Part shown: positions 46,553 to 58,304 of the stretch, piece after piece
Position numbering within the stretch: the stretch's first letter is position 1
Layout of the letters: every line of letters starts with the position of its first letter
Notes under the pieces: model-generated
Told to the model about the DNA's origin: nothing
The model's input: only the letters and a program-made list of their open reading frames with translations
Database searches by the model: none
Translations under genes and position numbers: made by a program
Origin: Rana temporaria
Taxonomy: Eukaryota > Chordata > Amphibia > Anura > Ranidae
DNA length: 64,000 bases
Assembly (NCBI RefSeq): GCF_905171775.1
Contig: NC_053493.1
Coordinates: forward strand, 248,898,438 to 248,962,437
Direction: 5' to 3'

Positions 46553-47734
46553 ATGGCGGCTTCCAGCTCTGCATCTAGCGACCATACTGAATTGCAACAA
46601 GGCACTATCCAACGGTACATGCTACGCACAACAACACAGGATCCTCGAACAGGGAAAGACAAACTTTCAGCAAGCCGTACTCCGGGTAAAACTAAACCTT
46701 CTCCCCCGCCTGCAGCGAATTCATCAGCCGGCGGGGACGGCTCGGGCCCACACCCGTCTCCTCTGATGGACCTTCCAGATCCACTATCCGGTCCTGCATT
46801 GCCCCCTCCCGCTGGTGTAAGCACTGCCCCGGAGAGAATGCCTCTCCCGACCTCGGGGGGCGCTCCGGGCTCCACAACCACTGCCCTGCTCTCTGCCTTT
46901 CGGAATGATTTTGACTCCTGGGCCTCTAAATTGGAGGCTTCTCTCCATGTTGAACTGACCGCCCTTAAACAACGGGTCTCGGCATCGGAGGTCGCAGTTT
47001 CTACAATGGCTGCCACCCAGGATGACCATTCAGCCCGTATTGCGGCGCTTGAAAATGCATCTACAGTCCACCTCTCCCGTATACGACAACACCAGCTCCG
47101 AATTGAGGATGGGGAAAACCGGAGCCGCAGGAACAACATCCGGCTGCAGGGTGTCCCGGAGGCGACCTCGGGCACTGATCTCAAGCCCACTGTCACCGCT
47201 ATCCTCAACCAGGTCCTGGGCAGGGAGGTTACATCCCCTATCGAATTGGACAGGGTGCATAGGGTGGGGGGCGATCGCGGGGACCGCCCTCGGGACGTCC
47301 TCTGCCGGGTACACTACTATACCCTGAAAGAAGAGATTCTACGCAAGGCCTGGCGCCTAGGCACACTGGACTTCCACGGATCCTCCATTCACCTATACCC
47401 GGATCTCTCCCGCAACACGCTGTACATGCGACGGGTGGTCCGCCCACTACTGGATGTGATTCGCCGAGCTGGTGCTTCATACACCTGGGGCCACCCCTTC
47501 AGCATCAAAGTGACCCGGGATGATAACCACAAGTTTGTCCTGTCGGATCCGGACCAACTCCCCGCCCTCTTTCTCTTCCTGGACGAGGACCCTGTCACCA
47601 TCCCGAACTGGTTGGACCCTCCAGATGACCGTCAGCGGCTCCCGGGCCCTCCTCTTCAACGTCGAAGGTACCCACAATCTAGATCGGCGCCCCCCGTCAC
47701 CAGAGAGAGGCGAGCCACGTCACCTGAAGACTGA
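46553..47734 (+). CDS. L1/Tx1 LINE ORF1 protein (RNA-binding chaperone), 393 aa
   Basis: ORF1 proteins of L1-type LINEs form coiled-coil trimers that coat the LINE RNA and act as nucleic-acid chaperones. Residues 1-105 are a disordered Ser/Pro-rich tail. Residues about 115-185 have heptad-like spacing of hydrophobic residues, with ALENASTVHLSRIRQHQLRI ending the coiled coil. ENRSRRNNIRLQGVPE (188-203) opens the RRM-like domain, and the C-terminal domain follows through PDLSRNTLYMRR. The last 35 residues are Arg-rich. The start MAASSS is the first ATG of the frame and follows the GC-rich leader. The frame is uninterrupted and its length is normal for this clade. Expression would be from the element's own 5' region. 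Confidence 0.88.
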   Translation: MAASSSASSDHTELQQGTIQRYMLRTTTQDPRTGKDKLSASRTPGKTKPSPPPAANSSAGGDGSGPHPSPLMDLPDPLSGPALPPPAGVSTAPERMPLPTSGGAPGSTTTALLSAFRNDFDSWASKLEASLHVELTALKQRVSASEVAVSTMAATQDDHSARIAALENASTVHLSRIRQHQLRIEDGENRSRRNNIRLQGVPEATSGTDLKPTVTAILNQVLGREVTSPIELDRVHRVGGDRGDRPRDVLCRVHYYTLKEEILRKAWRLGTLDFHGSSIHLYPDLSRNTLYMRRVVRPLLDVIRRAGASYTWGHPFSIKVTRDDNHKFVLSDPDQLPALFLFLDEDPVTIPNWLDPPDDRQRLPGPPLQRRRYPQSRSAPPVTRERRATSPED

Positions 47735-48901
47735 TCCGAGCTCTCTCAGTTGAGACCTGCACTAATCTTTCCTCCTTAATTTTTCATTTATTTTTTTTAT
47801 TTTTTTTTTTCTCTGTGACTTTTCACCCGTCAGGAGGGTACAGCTCCCACCCAGGACATCGATCAGGTTTGCCCTAAATATTTTTCCATTGTTCGGTGCT
47901 CTATTTTTATTCTATTTTTTCTTGTTTGCTCTTTCTACCAGTGGTCCCTTCCCATGAACTACCGATCATTGCCCCCCTTGAATACTGTTATTGGTTGGAA
48001 TGTATCGCTTGACTTGAAGATCCCCCCACGGCCCCGGACTGGTGCAGTTGTGCTTGCCGGGGCTCTGGTGGGACAGTTAATAATAATAATGTTGCCTGTT
48101 AGTCTAGGATGGGGCCGCTCTCCTGATGTCGTTGTGCCCTTTCGGGGCCGTGGGCCTGCGGGTTGGCTTGGGGGTTCCTGGGCGCGGTCCTTTGGCCTGT
48201 CCTGGTGCCCCCCGGGGTCCCCTTGATACCGGTCTCGTGTGCCCCGGTGACCTGGGGCTCATGGGCCATGTCGGGGGCAGCTGGAGTGCGTTCGCATCGT
48301 TGCCTGGACCACGTCGAGGCGACGATCGGGGACGACACTGCCATGGAGGTTGCGGTGGTCTGCCGGGTAGTCCAGGGACCACATAGGACTACTTGTGCCT
48401 CTACTTTGTGCCTCTATATAGTCCTCAGCTAGTTTCTACCCTGTTGTTATTTTACCTATACCTTTCTATTGTGTAGGATGCCCGAATATACCAATGATAT
48501 TTGCTATACACTATATTCTTTAGTAACTTGGAAGCTATGCACTAAATGTCATGGTTATCGGGTGTGTTACATTTATGTTTTGTATGCCTGCTAAGTTGCC
48601 GGGATCACAACTCGGCTGTTCTAACCCTGTTCTCTCTCCCTAAATAGGATTGGCACAGTCCGTGCCTAACGCGTGATTTTTCACGAAGTGTCCCGTTCTC
48701 TCGGACACTAGTAGTTTTTTTTTTTTTCTTTCTCGAGCCACTGTTCCAAGGTGCTCTCTTTCATCAATCTCTTCCTCACCTTTCTGCTCCTCGCCTATTC
48801 CCTCCCTACTGTCTCCCTCTCCTTTTCTTTCTCACGCTCCCTACTCCTCCGCTCCAGCCTCCTTTCTCTCCCCCCCCCCTATTCCTTTTTGTCACTCCAT
48901 C

Positions 48902-51900
48902 ATGGCCCACACAATGGTTTCTCACCCCAAACTGCAATTCTGTTCCTACAACGTTAACGGCCTCAATGTTGCCTCCAAAAGAGGTCAAATCCTTTACCAA
49001 ATGCACAAACGCCAAGTCAATGTGCTTCTGCTCCAAGAGACACATTTTCACTCCGCTTCCGCCCCTTCCTGTTCCAACAGATACTTCAATAGGTGGTTCC
49101 ATAGCACTAACCCAACCCAGAAGGCTAAAGGAGTGTCCGTTGCCTTTCATAAGACGCTCCCCATAGAGGTGCTTGACCAGCTCTCTGACCCTGATGGAAG
49201 GTATGTTTTCGTGAAATTCCTGCTGTGGGGTACTAAATTTACGGTAGCTAACATCTATCTTCCCAATGTCAATCAAGTGTCGTCCGCGCTGAAATACTTG
49301 AGGATTCTGTCGGGATTCATGGAGGGTAAGCTCGTATTGGGAGGTGATTTTAACACCCCTTTGGAGCCACTATTAGATTCCTCCACCTCACGGTCGGGTG
49401 TCTCCTACCCGAAACTGAGGGCACTGAAGCGGGCACTCTTTGATATGCATCTTGTTGACGTTTAGAGGGTGCTACACCCCACATCCCGTGATTATACCCA
49501 CTTCTCTCATGTACATCACACTTACAGTCGCATAGACTATCTGATGAGTGACCACAGCTGTCTGGATTGGTCTCCTGAATGCAGTATAGACCCGATGGTC
49601 TGGTCTGACCACTCTCCTATCCACATGACGTTCTCGATGCCCTCCACTCCGGTTAGGGAGTGGACGTGGCGCTTGAATGATTCGTTACTTAGGACTCCGG
49701 AGTGTGTGCAGAGGGTCTCTGATACGATATCTAACTTCCTTGCTGATCACGCCTCGGATACGACTGCTGCGCCCTTTCAATGGGAGGCACTAAAGGCCGT
49801 ACTACGCGGAACCTTTATCCAAATGGGTGCGCGTCTGAAGAAGGAACGCTCGGCCGCCATAGAGGTGGCAGTCCGAACACTTAGAGACCTAGAAATTGAT
49901 CACAAACGATCCCCGACGGCGTCAACACTATCGGAAGTGTCTAGGGCGCGATCACAACTCAGAGAACTATATGAGACCTCCGCGCGCACGTATGCGGATA
50001 AGCTTGCCTTCCATCAATACAAGTTCCAGGATAAGTGCGGCCGCTCGCTGGCTCGCTCCCTACATCCAAAGGGGTCTTCCGCCTTCGTGCCCCACATTCG
50101 GGGGGCGAGGGGAGAGTTGATCTCCACACCAACTAAGATGGCTGAGGAATTCAGGGACTTTTATCAATCCCTGTATAATATTCCTGCGACCCGGCCGACA
50201 GATTCCCCTTGTACTGGGGAGACTGATCAACTGTCATACATCTCGGACACAGCTCTTCCAACTTTGAATGCTGACACCATTGCTGATCTGGAAACCCCGG
50301 TCACGGAGGATGAAGTCGCCAGAGCTATAGCAGGTACGCCGGGCGGAAAGAGCCCGGGCCCAGATGGCTTCACTCCCAAGTTCTATAAATTATTCTCTGC
50401 CCTCCTCACGCCCTTTCTTACTAAGGTCTTCAACTCGCTGGCAGGGGGCTCAGTGTTTCCTCCACAGACACTTGAGGCCCACATCTCCCTCATTCCAAAG
50501 CCGGGCAAAGACCCTACACTATGCGCCAATTACAGGCCGATTTCCTTGATTGGTGTTGATCTGAAAGTCTTTGCTAAAATACTGGCAAATAGGTTACAGC
50601 CACTGTTGCCAGGGTTAATACACCTAGACCAGGTTGGCTTTGTGAGTGGCCGTGAAGCTAGGGACAATACCCTGAAAACCCTTCTCTTAACGGATTATGC
50701 CCGGTCTCATGATGTCCCATTATGCCTCTTAACGGTCGATGCTGAAAAGGCATTCGACCGAGTAGACTGGCAGTTCCTCCGACTTTCCCTACAACAAATA
50801 GGCTTGGGTCCTAATATGATGGCGAGGATAATGTCCCTTTACTCTTCCCCATCTGCTAGGGTTAGGTTGAATGGCTCGCTATCTCCGTCCTTCTCGATAT
50901 CTAATGGGACTCGACAGGGATGCCCACTGTCCCCCCTCCTATATGTTCTTACCATGGAACATTTAGCCATTGCTCTACGTAACAATCCCTCGGTCCAGGG
51001 CATCACGATCGGGCCCACCCATACTAAACTCGCCCTCTTCGCGGATGACCTGCTCTTGTTCGTGACACACCCACATACATCCTTGCCCTCAGTGCTACAG
51101 GAGTTCCACAAATTTGGAGCAGTTAGCAATTTTAAGGTAAACTACACTAAATCGGAAATCCTTAACATATCTTTGTCCAAGTCAGACCTACGGAGACTAT
51201 CGTCTACCTTTTCCTTCAAAACTGGTTCCACCTCCATTAGGTACCTAGGAATTCAAATTCCGGCGGATCCAACCCAACTATTCTCTCTGAACTTTACCCC
51301 CCTGCTTCTCAGAACCCAAGCAGACTTAATCACTTATGCGGCCAAACGGCTCTCATGGCTAGGTAGAGTGAACGCCCTGAAGATGGATGTTCTCCCTAGG
51401 TTTCTTTATTTGTTCCAAACCATTCCCATTCATATACCTAACTCGTACTTCAAGAAGCTACGCCGGATGTTCTCCAAATTCATTTGGAATGCTGCCCGTC
51501 CCAGAATACGATATGAAACATTATCTCTTCCAAAGGTTAGGGGGGGAGCTGGAGCCCCAGACGCCTCCTTGTACCATAAGGCTGCGGTGCTCACTCGCAT
51601 ACTGGACTGGTTCCATCACTCTTCAACCAAGCTCTGGGTTCAGTTGGAGGGCCATATAAACCCTGTTGAACTCTCCGCTCTCCCTTGGACCTCACCCACG
51701 GTTCGGGGGGGTTCGGGCCCTTTCGGCGACCTTACTCTTCAAACGATCCAGATCTGGGATCGCCTGCGATCTAGAAGGGGCCTGTCGAACCACGTGGGGC
51801 CTATGACTCCCTTCTTCGGGACCCCGGCCTTTCCGCCGGCCATGTCCGTAACAAGATTTGGTCCATGGCGAAAGGAGGACCATGGGAGGCTTGCCCAGGT

Positions 51901-52765
51901 CATACGTGCGGACCCCACCCTGAGGACCGATACCCCGACCGATTCGACCTCTAGACACCCCATGCGGTGGCTTCAGAGACAACAGATTACCTCTTACATT
52001 CGAACCTTCACATCCATTCCGGACATTCTTGCTGAACCGACAGAGTTTGAGGCGCTGCTCCTGCAGGCGGATCCTCCGACACATGTGGTATCTCAGCTCT
52101 ACACCCTGTTGCTCAGTCTCTTCTCCCCTGGCCCCCCGCCGTTTACGGTGGCCTGGGAGACGGACCTACGCCACTCTATTTCCCCTATTGACTGGAAGAA
52201 GTGTTTTGTCCTGACACACAAATTATCCTTGGCCACTAAGACCCAAGAGAAGGGGTTCAAGTTATTAACGAGATGGTATAGATGCCCAACGACTATCCAT
52301 CATTTCAATCCGACAGTGCCGGAGGTCTGCTGGCGGTGTCTTAAATCCCAAGGAACCATGCTCCACATTTGGTGGGAATGCCCTCCTGTACAGGGATTCT
52401 GGCAGCGGATTTTCAAACTATACTGCAAACTGATGGCGACCTCTATTCACCCTTCCCCTGAGATGGCTCTCTTATCTATACTTCCTGGCACGTTCAAATC
52501 CATCAAAAATGATGTACTACGACACTTTCTGGCGGCGGCCAGAGTGGTGATCCCCCGTCATTGGAGATCGACAATCACGCCTTCCCTAGGGGATTGGGCT
52601 GTTGAAGTGGACCGCATTAGGGACCTGGAGCGTCTGTTGGCGGAGGAGGGTGGTAAAAGCGAGCAGTTTTCTCTCATCTGGACTTCATGGTCCATGTTCC
52701 GATACTCCTCTGAGTTTATCTCTTGGGCCGAGCGTGGCGTGGATGATGTGACCCAGGCGCCATGA
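48902..52765 (+). pseudogene. L1/Tx1 LINE ORF2 (endonuclease-reverse transcriptase), one in-frame TAG
   Basis: The frame is 1,288 codons counting the stops. The APE endonuclease shows SYNVNGLN, LLLQETHF, GGDFN, then SRIDYLM and WSDHSPIH. TAG at 49463-49465 (codon 188) falls between LVDV and RVLHPTSRDYTHFS, where relatives have Trp, so a TGG-to-TAG change is likely. The reverse transcriptase shows KSPGPDGFTPKFYK, ISLIPKPGKDPTL, DAEKAFDRVDWQFL, NGTRQGCPLSPLLY and the catalytic FADD at 51038-51049. The C-terminus has a zinc-knuckle-like CWRCLKSQGTMLHIWWECP (about codon 1142). The long spacing to ORF1 and the C-terminal motif fit L1/Tx1. No frameshift is present. Without readthrough the product ends inside the endonuclease. 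Confidence 0.92.
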
Positions 52766-53253
52766 TGGAGTGACTCTTGTCCCTTGCTTCTTGTTCCCTA
52801 TCTCTCTACCCCCCCTTGTCTGCCCCTGCTTCCTCTTCTCCTTAACTTGCTCTCTACATACTGCCTTAGGAATGCATTGAGCTAACGTATCCTGGCCTCG
52901 ACCCACATATTGTTATTAATTCGTTCTGTGACCCCATAGGTCCTACTCTACTTGCAGATCCATGTATGATCCCTCCTGATGTGCCGCGTGCGGTGCAACA
53001 CTGGACCCCTCACTAATATGCGGTTAATTGTTACAATTACTGTTTACTCTATATATCTGAAGATTACATAGCTGATCGGCCCGATGGTGGTTCACACACA
53101 CATGCTCTCATTCCTGTTTTCCATGTAACCTAGACATGCTCTTGTTATGTCAAACTTGATGCTTACTGTTGATGTAGTCATTGATACTGTTTACACTGAT
53201 TGAGATGTTATCTGTCTTCCTGTCTCTCTTTCTTCTGAATAAAATAAGATTGA

Positions 53254-53271
53254 ATTAAAGCACTGATGGCA
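53254..53271 (+). repeat. Target-site duplication, right copy
   Basis: ATTAAAGCACTGATGGCA is identical to 45406-45423. The first few bases (ATTAA) might belong to the LINE tail, so the true duplication is 14-18 bp. Confidence 0.88.
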
Positions 53272-54156
53272 TTAACCACTTCAGCCCCGGAAGAATTTAC
53301 CCCCTTCCTTACCATAGCACTTTTTGCGATTCGGCACTGCGTCGCTTTAACTGACAATTGCGCAGTCGTGCGATTTGGCTCCCAAACAAAATTGACGTCC
53401 TTTTTTCCCCACAAATAGAGCTTTCTTTTGGTGGTATTTGATTACCTCGGTGGTTTTTAATTTTTTTGCGCTATAAACAAAAATAGAGTGACAATTTTGA
53501 AAAAAATTCAATATTTTTTACTTTTTGCTATAATAAATATCCCCAAATTTTTTTTCCACAATTTAGGCTGATATGTATTCTTCTACATATTTTTGGTAAA
53601 AAAATCGCAATAAGCATAGATTGGTTGGTTTGCGCAAAAATTATAGCATCTACAAAATAGGGGATAGTTTTATTGCATTTTTATTTGTTTTAATTTTTTT
53701 ACTAGTAATGGTGGCGATCTGCATTCACATTTATACAGCAATTAGTGCTATAAAACTGCACTGATTACTGTATAAATATGACTTGCAGGGAAGGTGTTAA
53801 CACTAGGGGGCGCTGAAGGGGTTAAATATGTTCCCTAATGTGTGATTCTAACTGTAGGGGGAGGGGACTCACAAGGGGAGGAGACCGATGTGTGTTCCTC
53901 TGTACTGGGAACACACATCGGTCTCCTCACCTGACATGACTGTGGATCTGTGTGTTTACACACACAGATCCACAGTCCTGCCATGATTATGGGCAATCGT
54001 GGGTGCCCGGTGGACATTGCGGCTCCCTGGCACTTGCACCGGGTCCCACGCGCCCCTAGACAGCCAGGAAGCCCAGGACGTCATATGACGTCCACCCAGG
54101 ATGGGAGATCCCATCTGTGGACGTCATATGTCTATGGGGGGTAGGGAAGTAGTTAA
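53272..54156 (-). mobile_element. piggyBac-family MITE, 885 bp including TTAA sites
   Basis: TTAACCACTTCAGCCCCGG starts at 53272, directly after the LINE duplication, and GGAAGTAGTTAA ends at 54156. TTAA sites are at 53272-53275 and 54153-54156. The AT-rich 3'-type end parallels 4890-5475 in reverse. Hairpins include GACCGATGTGTGTTCC (53884) and GGATCTGTGTGTTTAC (53944). No transposase. Confidence 0.88.
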
Positions 54157-55508
54157 AGATGGCAGTAAAGAGGGCAGGCAGCTCCTTACCACAGACAACT
54201 ACACCATCTTTCAGCATTTAAAGGAGATCCCTAATGGGTTTTGTTTACTCATGGAACAGAAGTCTGTAAGATAGAATAGGGTGCCCATGCTTTGGGATGG
54301 ATGGAGTATAAGCTCCAAGAGTGAACTAGAAAGATGTCTGAAAGTCCCTTTTATCAGTTCACTAAGAACAAATATGTCTGGCAAAATGGCGATCCTTGGC
54401 AAATGTTCAGGTCACAAATTGGACCAATACAGATAAAGCCCCATTTCTGGCAAATCAACATAATAATTACTACATAATATTCCCTACCAGCTGAATCCGG
54501 TACTTTCAAAACGCACAGAATTGTGGTTCATGTATTTGTCCACACGATTGTAATATAGAGAATAATTTCTGGCTTACAGTATTACGTATACAGTTGATAT
54601 TTTCAAATGAAGGCAGTAACCAAAGTTGTGTTGCATGGTTGTTAGAATGATTAAAATATAATAAACTAATGAGATTACTAACACTGATTTTGAACAAGAC
54701 CAATTGTGTTAATTACAGTCCCCTTTACTGCAATTTGAGCTGCTGCTGAGTTTTGAAATATAATCAGTTTTAGTAATTTTATCTGATTTCTTAATGAAGT
54801 TTGCCCTGAGCAATTGCTCTATTTGTTTCTTAGCAAACAGCATGTGTCATAACTGCTTCCATTAATCTTGATTACTTTAGTTAAAATAAATAGTTATACT
54901 TGGGTGGATTTCAGGAAATATGTCTTGGTAATTTTATTAAGATACCGGTTGTGTCTTTTGTAGAGGGCCATTTTTTTTAGAAATCAATACATGGATTTTC
55001 ACAAGAAACGGTTATTAAATAGTCATATGTTGTGTAACAGAAATTATCTACAAGGTATTCAGTTGTATAGATTCCTCAGGAGAGTGCATAAAGTGTGATA
55101 ACAGGGTGTCATTAGAGAGTGTAGTGTTTACTGTTCACCATATTGTAAAGATTTAGTCAAAGTTTGAGTTTATATTTCATATGACATTCTTCAGGTCCTC
55201 TAAATGTAAAAAATTTCAACTACCTGTATGTATTTTTTTGGTAAAACGTATAAAACTCTAGCAAGAGTTCCAGATATCAAAGTAAAGGGAACTGAAAGCA
55301 CAGAATATTTTCTAAGCTTATTGATGGCATTTTTTATCAATCATAGACTTTGACAAGCCAATTAATTGTTCCTCATTTTTGCTGTTCATAATAAACTTCA
55401 AAGGTCACTTTGAGAACATCTGGCACGTGGTGGTAATGTTAAGTTTAAAATGAAGCCAAGCCATGGGAAAAAATAGAGTCACAAGGACACATACAAAAAA
55501 AAACCCAA
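54157..55508. other. Unclassified AT-rich sequence
   Basis: I recognise no gene, terminal repeat pair or tandem array. The base composition and lack of CpG-rich TE landmarks suggest older, unique sequence. Confidence 0.5.
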
Positions 55509-55517
55509 TATATAAAT

Positions 55518-55588
<71 letters not shown>

Positions 55589-55608
55589 TTATTTTTATAT
55601 ATATATAT
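55509..55608. repeat. (TA)n microsatellite
   Basis: About 100 bp of (TA)n with a few A or T interruptions, preceded by a short A run. Confidence 0.95.
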
Positions 55609-55828
55609 ACGAACACAGAGAAGGAAGCTAAACCAGAAGGGTTACTTCCATTATATTAGGTTGTCTTAGGTTTTACTCTATCTGTTTAAGGATGACATTT
55701 GGAATCTCCTTAACACTGGGCATTATTATTGTAATTATTGTAACTAGTAAAAGTGTATTTACAGTAGTAAATAACTGTCTCTACATCTGTTAAATTTACT
55801 GGCTTAGCAACCTCATTTCACATTTCTA

Positions 55829-56059
55829 AAGTGGTCTCCAAACTGTGGCCCAGGGTCCAGATGTGGCCCTTTACTTGCTTTTATGTGGCCCTTGGGGCAC
55901 TATTTCATCCATTGAAACCAGCAATAGGGCATAACACCCCACTCCCCCATTATGGGGCACAAATCCTACTTTTTTTACTCCAAATGGGCACAGTTCAGCC
56001 CCCTTAAAGTCTGAAGGACAATAAACTTGCCCCTTGTTTGGAAAGTTTGGAGACCCCTG
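55829..56059. mobile_element. hAT MITE, (C)AGNGGTCTCCAAACT type
   Basis: Termini AAGTGGTCTCCAAACTGTGG (left) and, in complement, CAGGGGTCTCCAAACTTTCC (right) bound 231 bp. The interior carries GTGGCCC and CCCCCTTAAAGTCTGAAGGAC, known from vertebrate hAT MITEs. The 8-bp duplication has decayed. Confidence 0.7.
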
Positions 56060-58304
56060 CTATAGACGATCAGTGAGATTGAGTTATTTTCCCTCTGTAT
56101 CTGGTGCTTCAAAAGGCTAAAACAACTGCAAATAGCAAGGACCATTTTAAAGAAATCAAGCAGTAGGTTTGTCCAGATGAATTAGCAGCCAACCCTCCTC
56201 TCATTCTTTTAAATTGCCACAAATGCCTTGGATTAATACATTGAAATGGCAGAAATTTTAAAACCGATGCACCAAGATGTTTTGCCTACTCAGTTGTATT
56301 TGTCATATGTTGCACTCTGTACTTGTATCTTTCTCTCCCCAGGTTTACAAGATGAGAAAGTAGAAAATACTATAAAATATCCTGACAATGGTTGTCTACA
56401 AATTATAAATAATACTGTGCATCTTATTATGAAGTTACATTATTTCCTTTTCAGAGGAGTGCAGTGTAGACACCTGTGTGTCTGTAGACTGCCAAAGAGT
56501 CTGTTCTCTGTCTGAGCCCAGTGCTGAATAGTGATGGGATTTGATGAAAATATTAACATTTTCAGATTTTTTTTAAATTCAATGCGAGCTGAATGTTTCA
56601 TTGCAGTATTGGCAATTTTATAAGCTAAAAATCAAGGGATTGACAGAAAAAGGTCTGGACACTGATCTGGGGGACATGTACCATAAAAATAAATTAAAAA
56701 ATGTATGTGATTGTTCAACAGGAAGAAGTCATTTAGAGTGGTTCAAAGGTGCATAGTTGCACCATATTCTGTGTGCACCTGTTTTAGTAAATCTACCCCC
56801 ATTTATCTGTTTATCATGCACTGAGGTTTTCAAATTCACAGTTGCAGTTATCCCACCTGTGAAAGCTTCCAGCCTTTTTGCTAATCCCGAAATCCTGGCA
56901 GGTGGACTTGTGGACCAGGGGCATCCAGGCTGTGATCCCACCCAAACTCTTCTGCAAGCTGAATTCCAGGCCTTTAAAAGAAAGGCTGACCTCCATTCAC
57001 CACCAGGCTCTGTTTGAGTCCAAGGCAACCCCAATCCACATTCTGGGCAACCAATACCTCCCATTTAAAATATTTACCACTGTATGAACAAAAACACAAA
57101 ACCAATAAAAAGCAAAAAAAAAAAAAAAAGCAGTAATGAAAATAAAGTCTCAAAAATAATTATTAGATTATATCCCCTGGTGGACGGGAAAAACATCCAC
57201 CTTTATCCAAATCACAACATCACTTGTGCTCAGTGCCACTGCCACACTTACCAACTCCTATGCTGCCACAAAATAAGCAGCAGTGCATGAATAGGAAAGG
57301 AATTTCCAGCCTTCCAACCATCCAACTCCTTTAGTGCTCCTGAGGTGCCTGATTATACCGGTATCCACCACTGGAAGGCAAACCACTAAGTACTCAAAAG
57401 CTGTATGAAAGGAAAGTGCTCACTGCCTGGAGATCTCATATAGTGTAGTATTTATTAGAAAGCTTTAAATTCACATAAAAAATGCATCCAAATAACCAAA
57501 ATCAAAGTGCACTTACTAAGGTGGCCAACAGCTCTGAGATCAAAGGTGACAGAGTCAGTGTGACAGGATCCTAGCCAGGTGCCAATCAAGGTGCTTAAGC
57601 AACCAACATATGTAGCCAAACCTGAAATACAAAAAATGGCACCGTCACATGGGGCACCCGAAATTGCACTAGTATACAAAGAGACCGCAGTAAATAAACT
57701 ATAAATCAAAAACAACTATAAAACAAAAAAAAATATAAAAAGTATACATATTCTAAAATGATATGGATAGAGTAGGGGAAAATGTTCAACTGTACAATAG
57801 ATCTAACATTACAGAAGGGTGCATCTATCACACTCAACATTTAGTCTCCTCGGGTACAGCATGTCCAGTGTATATCATCCAGAAAAGTTTCCTCTTGGAC
57901 AGTTTAAAAATAGTTTTTAGGAGAAACCACTAATAAGTATAAAAACTGGAGGCCTATGCCACATCTCAATTGAAAGAATTTACAAAAGGAAGTGCCCCCT
58001 GGATTGTACGGCTATAGGAAGTAAACCAGATATTCAAAGAGTATTGTAATGTAAAAAAGTACAAAATGTATTTATATATACATATTATATTTACATAAAA
58101 ACAGCATATTAGGACACAATCAAAAAGCAGCAAATAAATTCTTGAGACACACACATGGTCTCTGACAAGATCAAAAGACGTGTGTGGTTACAATATACCC
58201 AACATGTTTCAGAAATTGGGTGAAATGTTAAATTCATTCTTCAAGGGCTGAATTGTAGTATGCTGTTTTTTTTCTAGTAACAAAAAAGAAAACAAATAAC
58301 AATA
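56060..58304. other. Unclassified sequence, retroposon-like at 57280-58260
   Basis: 56060-57280 shows nothing I can name. 57280-58260 has the dispersed-repeat character of frog retroposons and ends with ATACCCAACATGTTTCAGAA, a decayed form of the AACGCGTTTC tail motif. TA at 58303-58304 is the left target duplication of the next element. Confidence 0.4.

Larger units (their letters stand above)
45424..53253 (+). mobile_element. Full-length L1/Tx1-clade LINE, 7.8 kb
   Basis: The 18-bp direct repeat ATTAAAGCACTGATGGCA at 45406-45423 and 53254-53271 brackets the element. It has a GC-rich 5' untranslated region (45424-46552), intact ORF1 (46553-47734), an inter-ORF spacer of 1.17 kb, and ORF2 (48902-52765) broken only by one TAG. 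A short 3' untranslated region has AATAAA at 53238-53243 and no long poly-A. Presence of the 5' end, the long duplication and open frames all argue for a recent target-primed insertion. Confidence 0.92.

Noticed and set aside
45540..47480. Long minus-strand frames over the L1/Tx1 5' region and ORF1
   Set aside because: They are shadows of the GC-rich leader and of ORF1. The plus-strand frame carries the ORF1 motifs.
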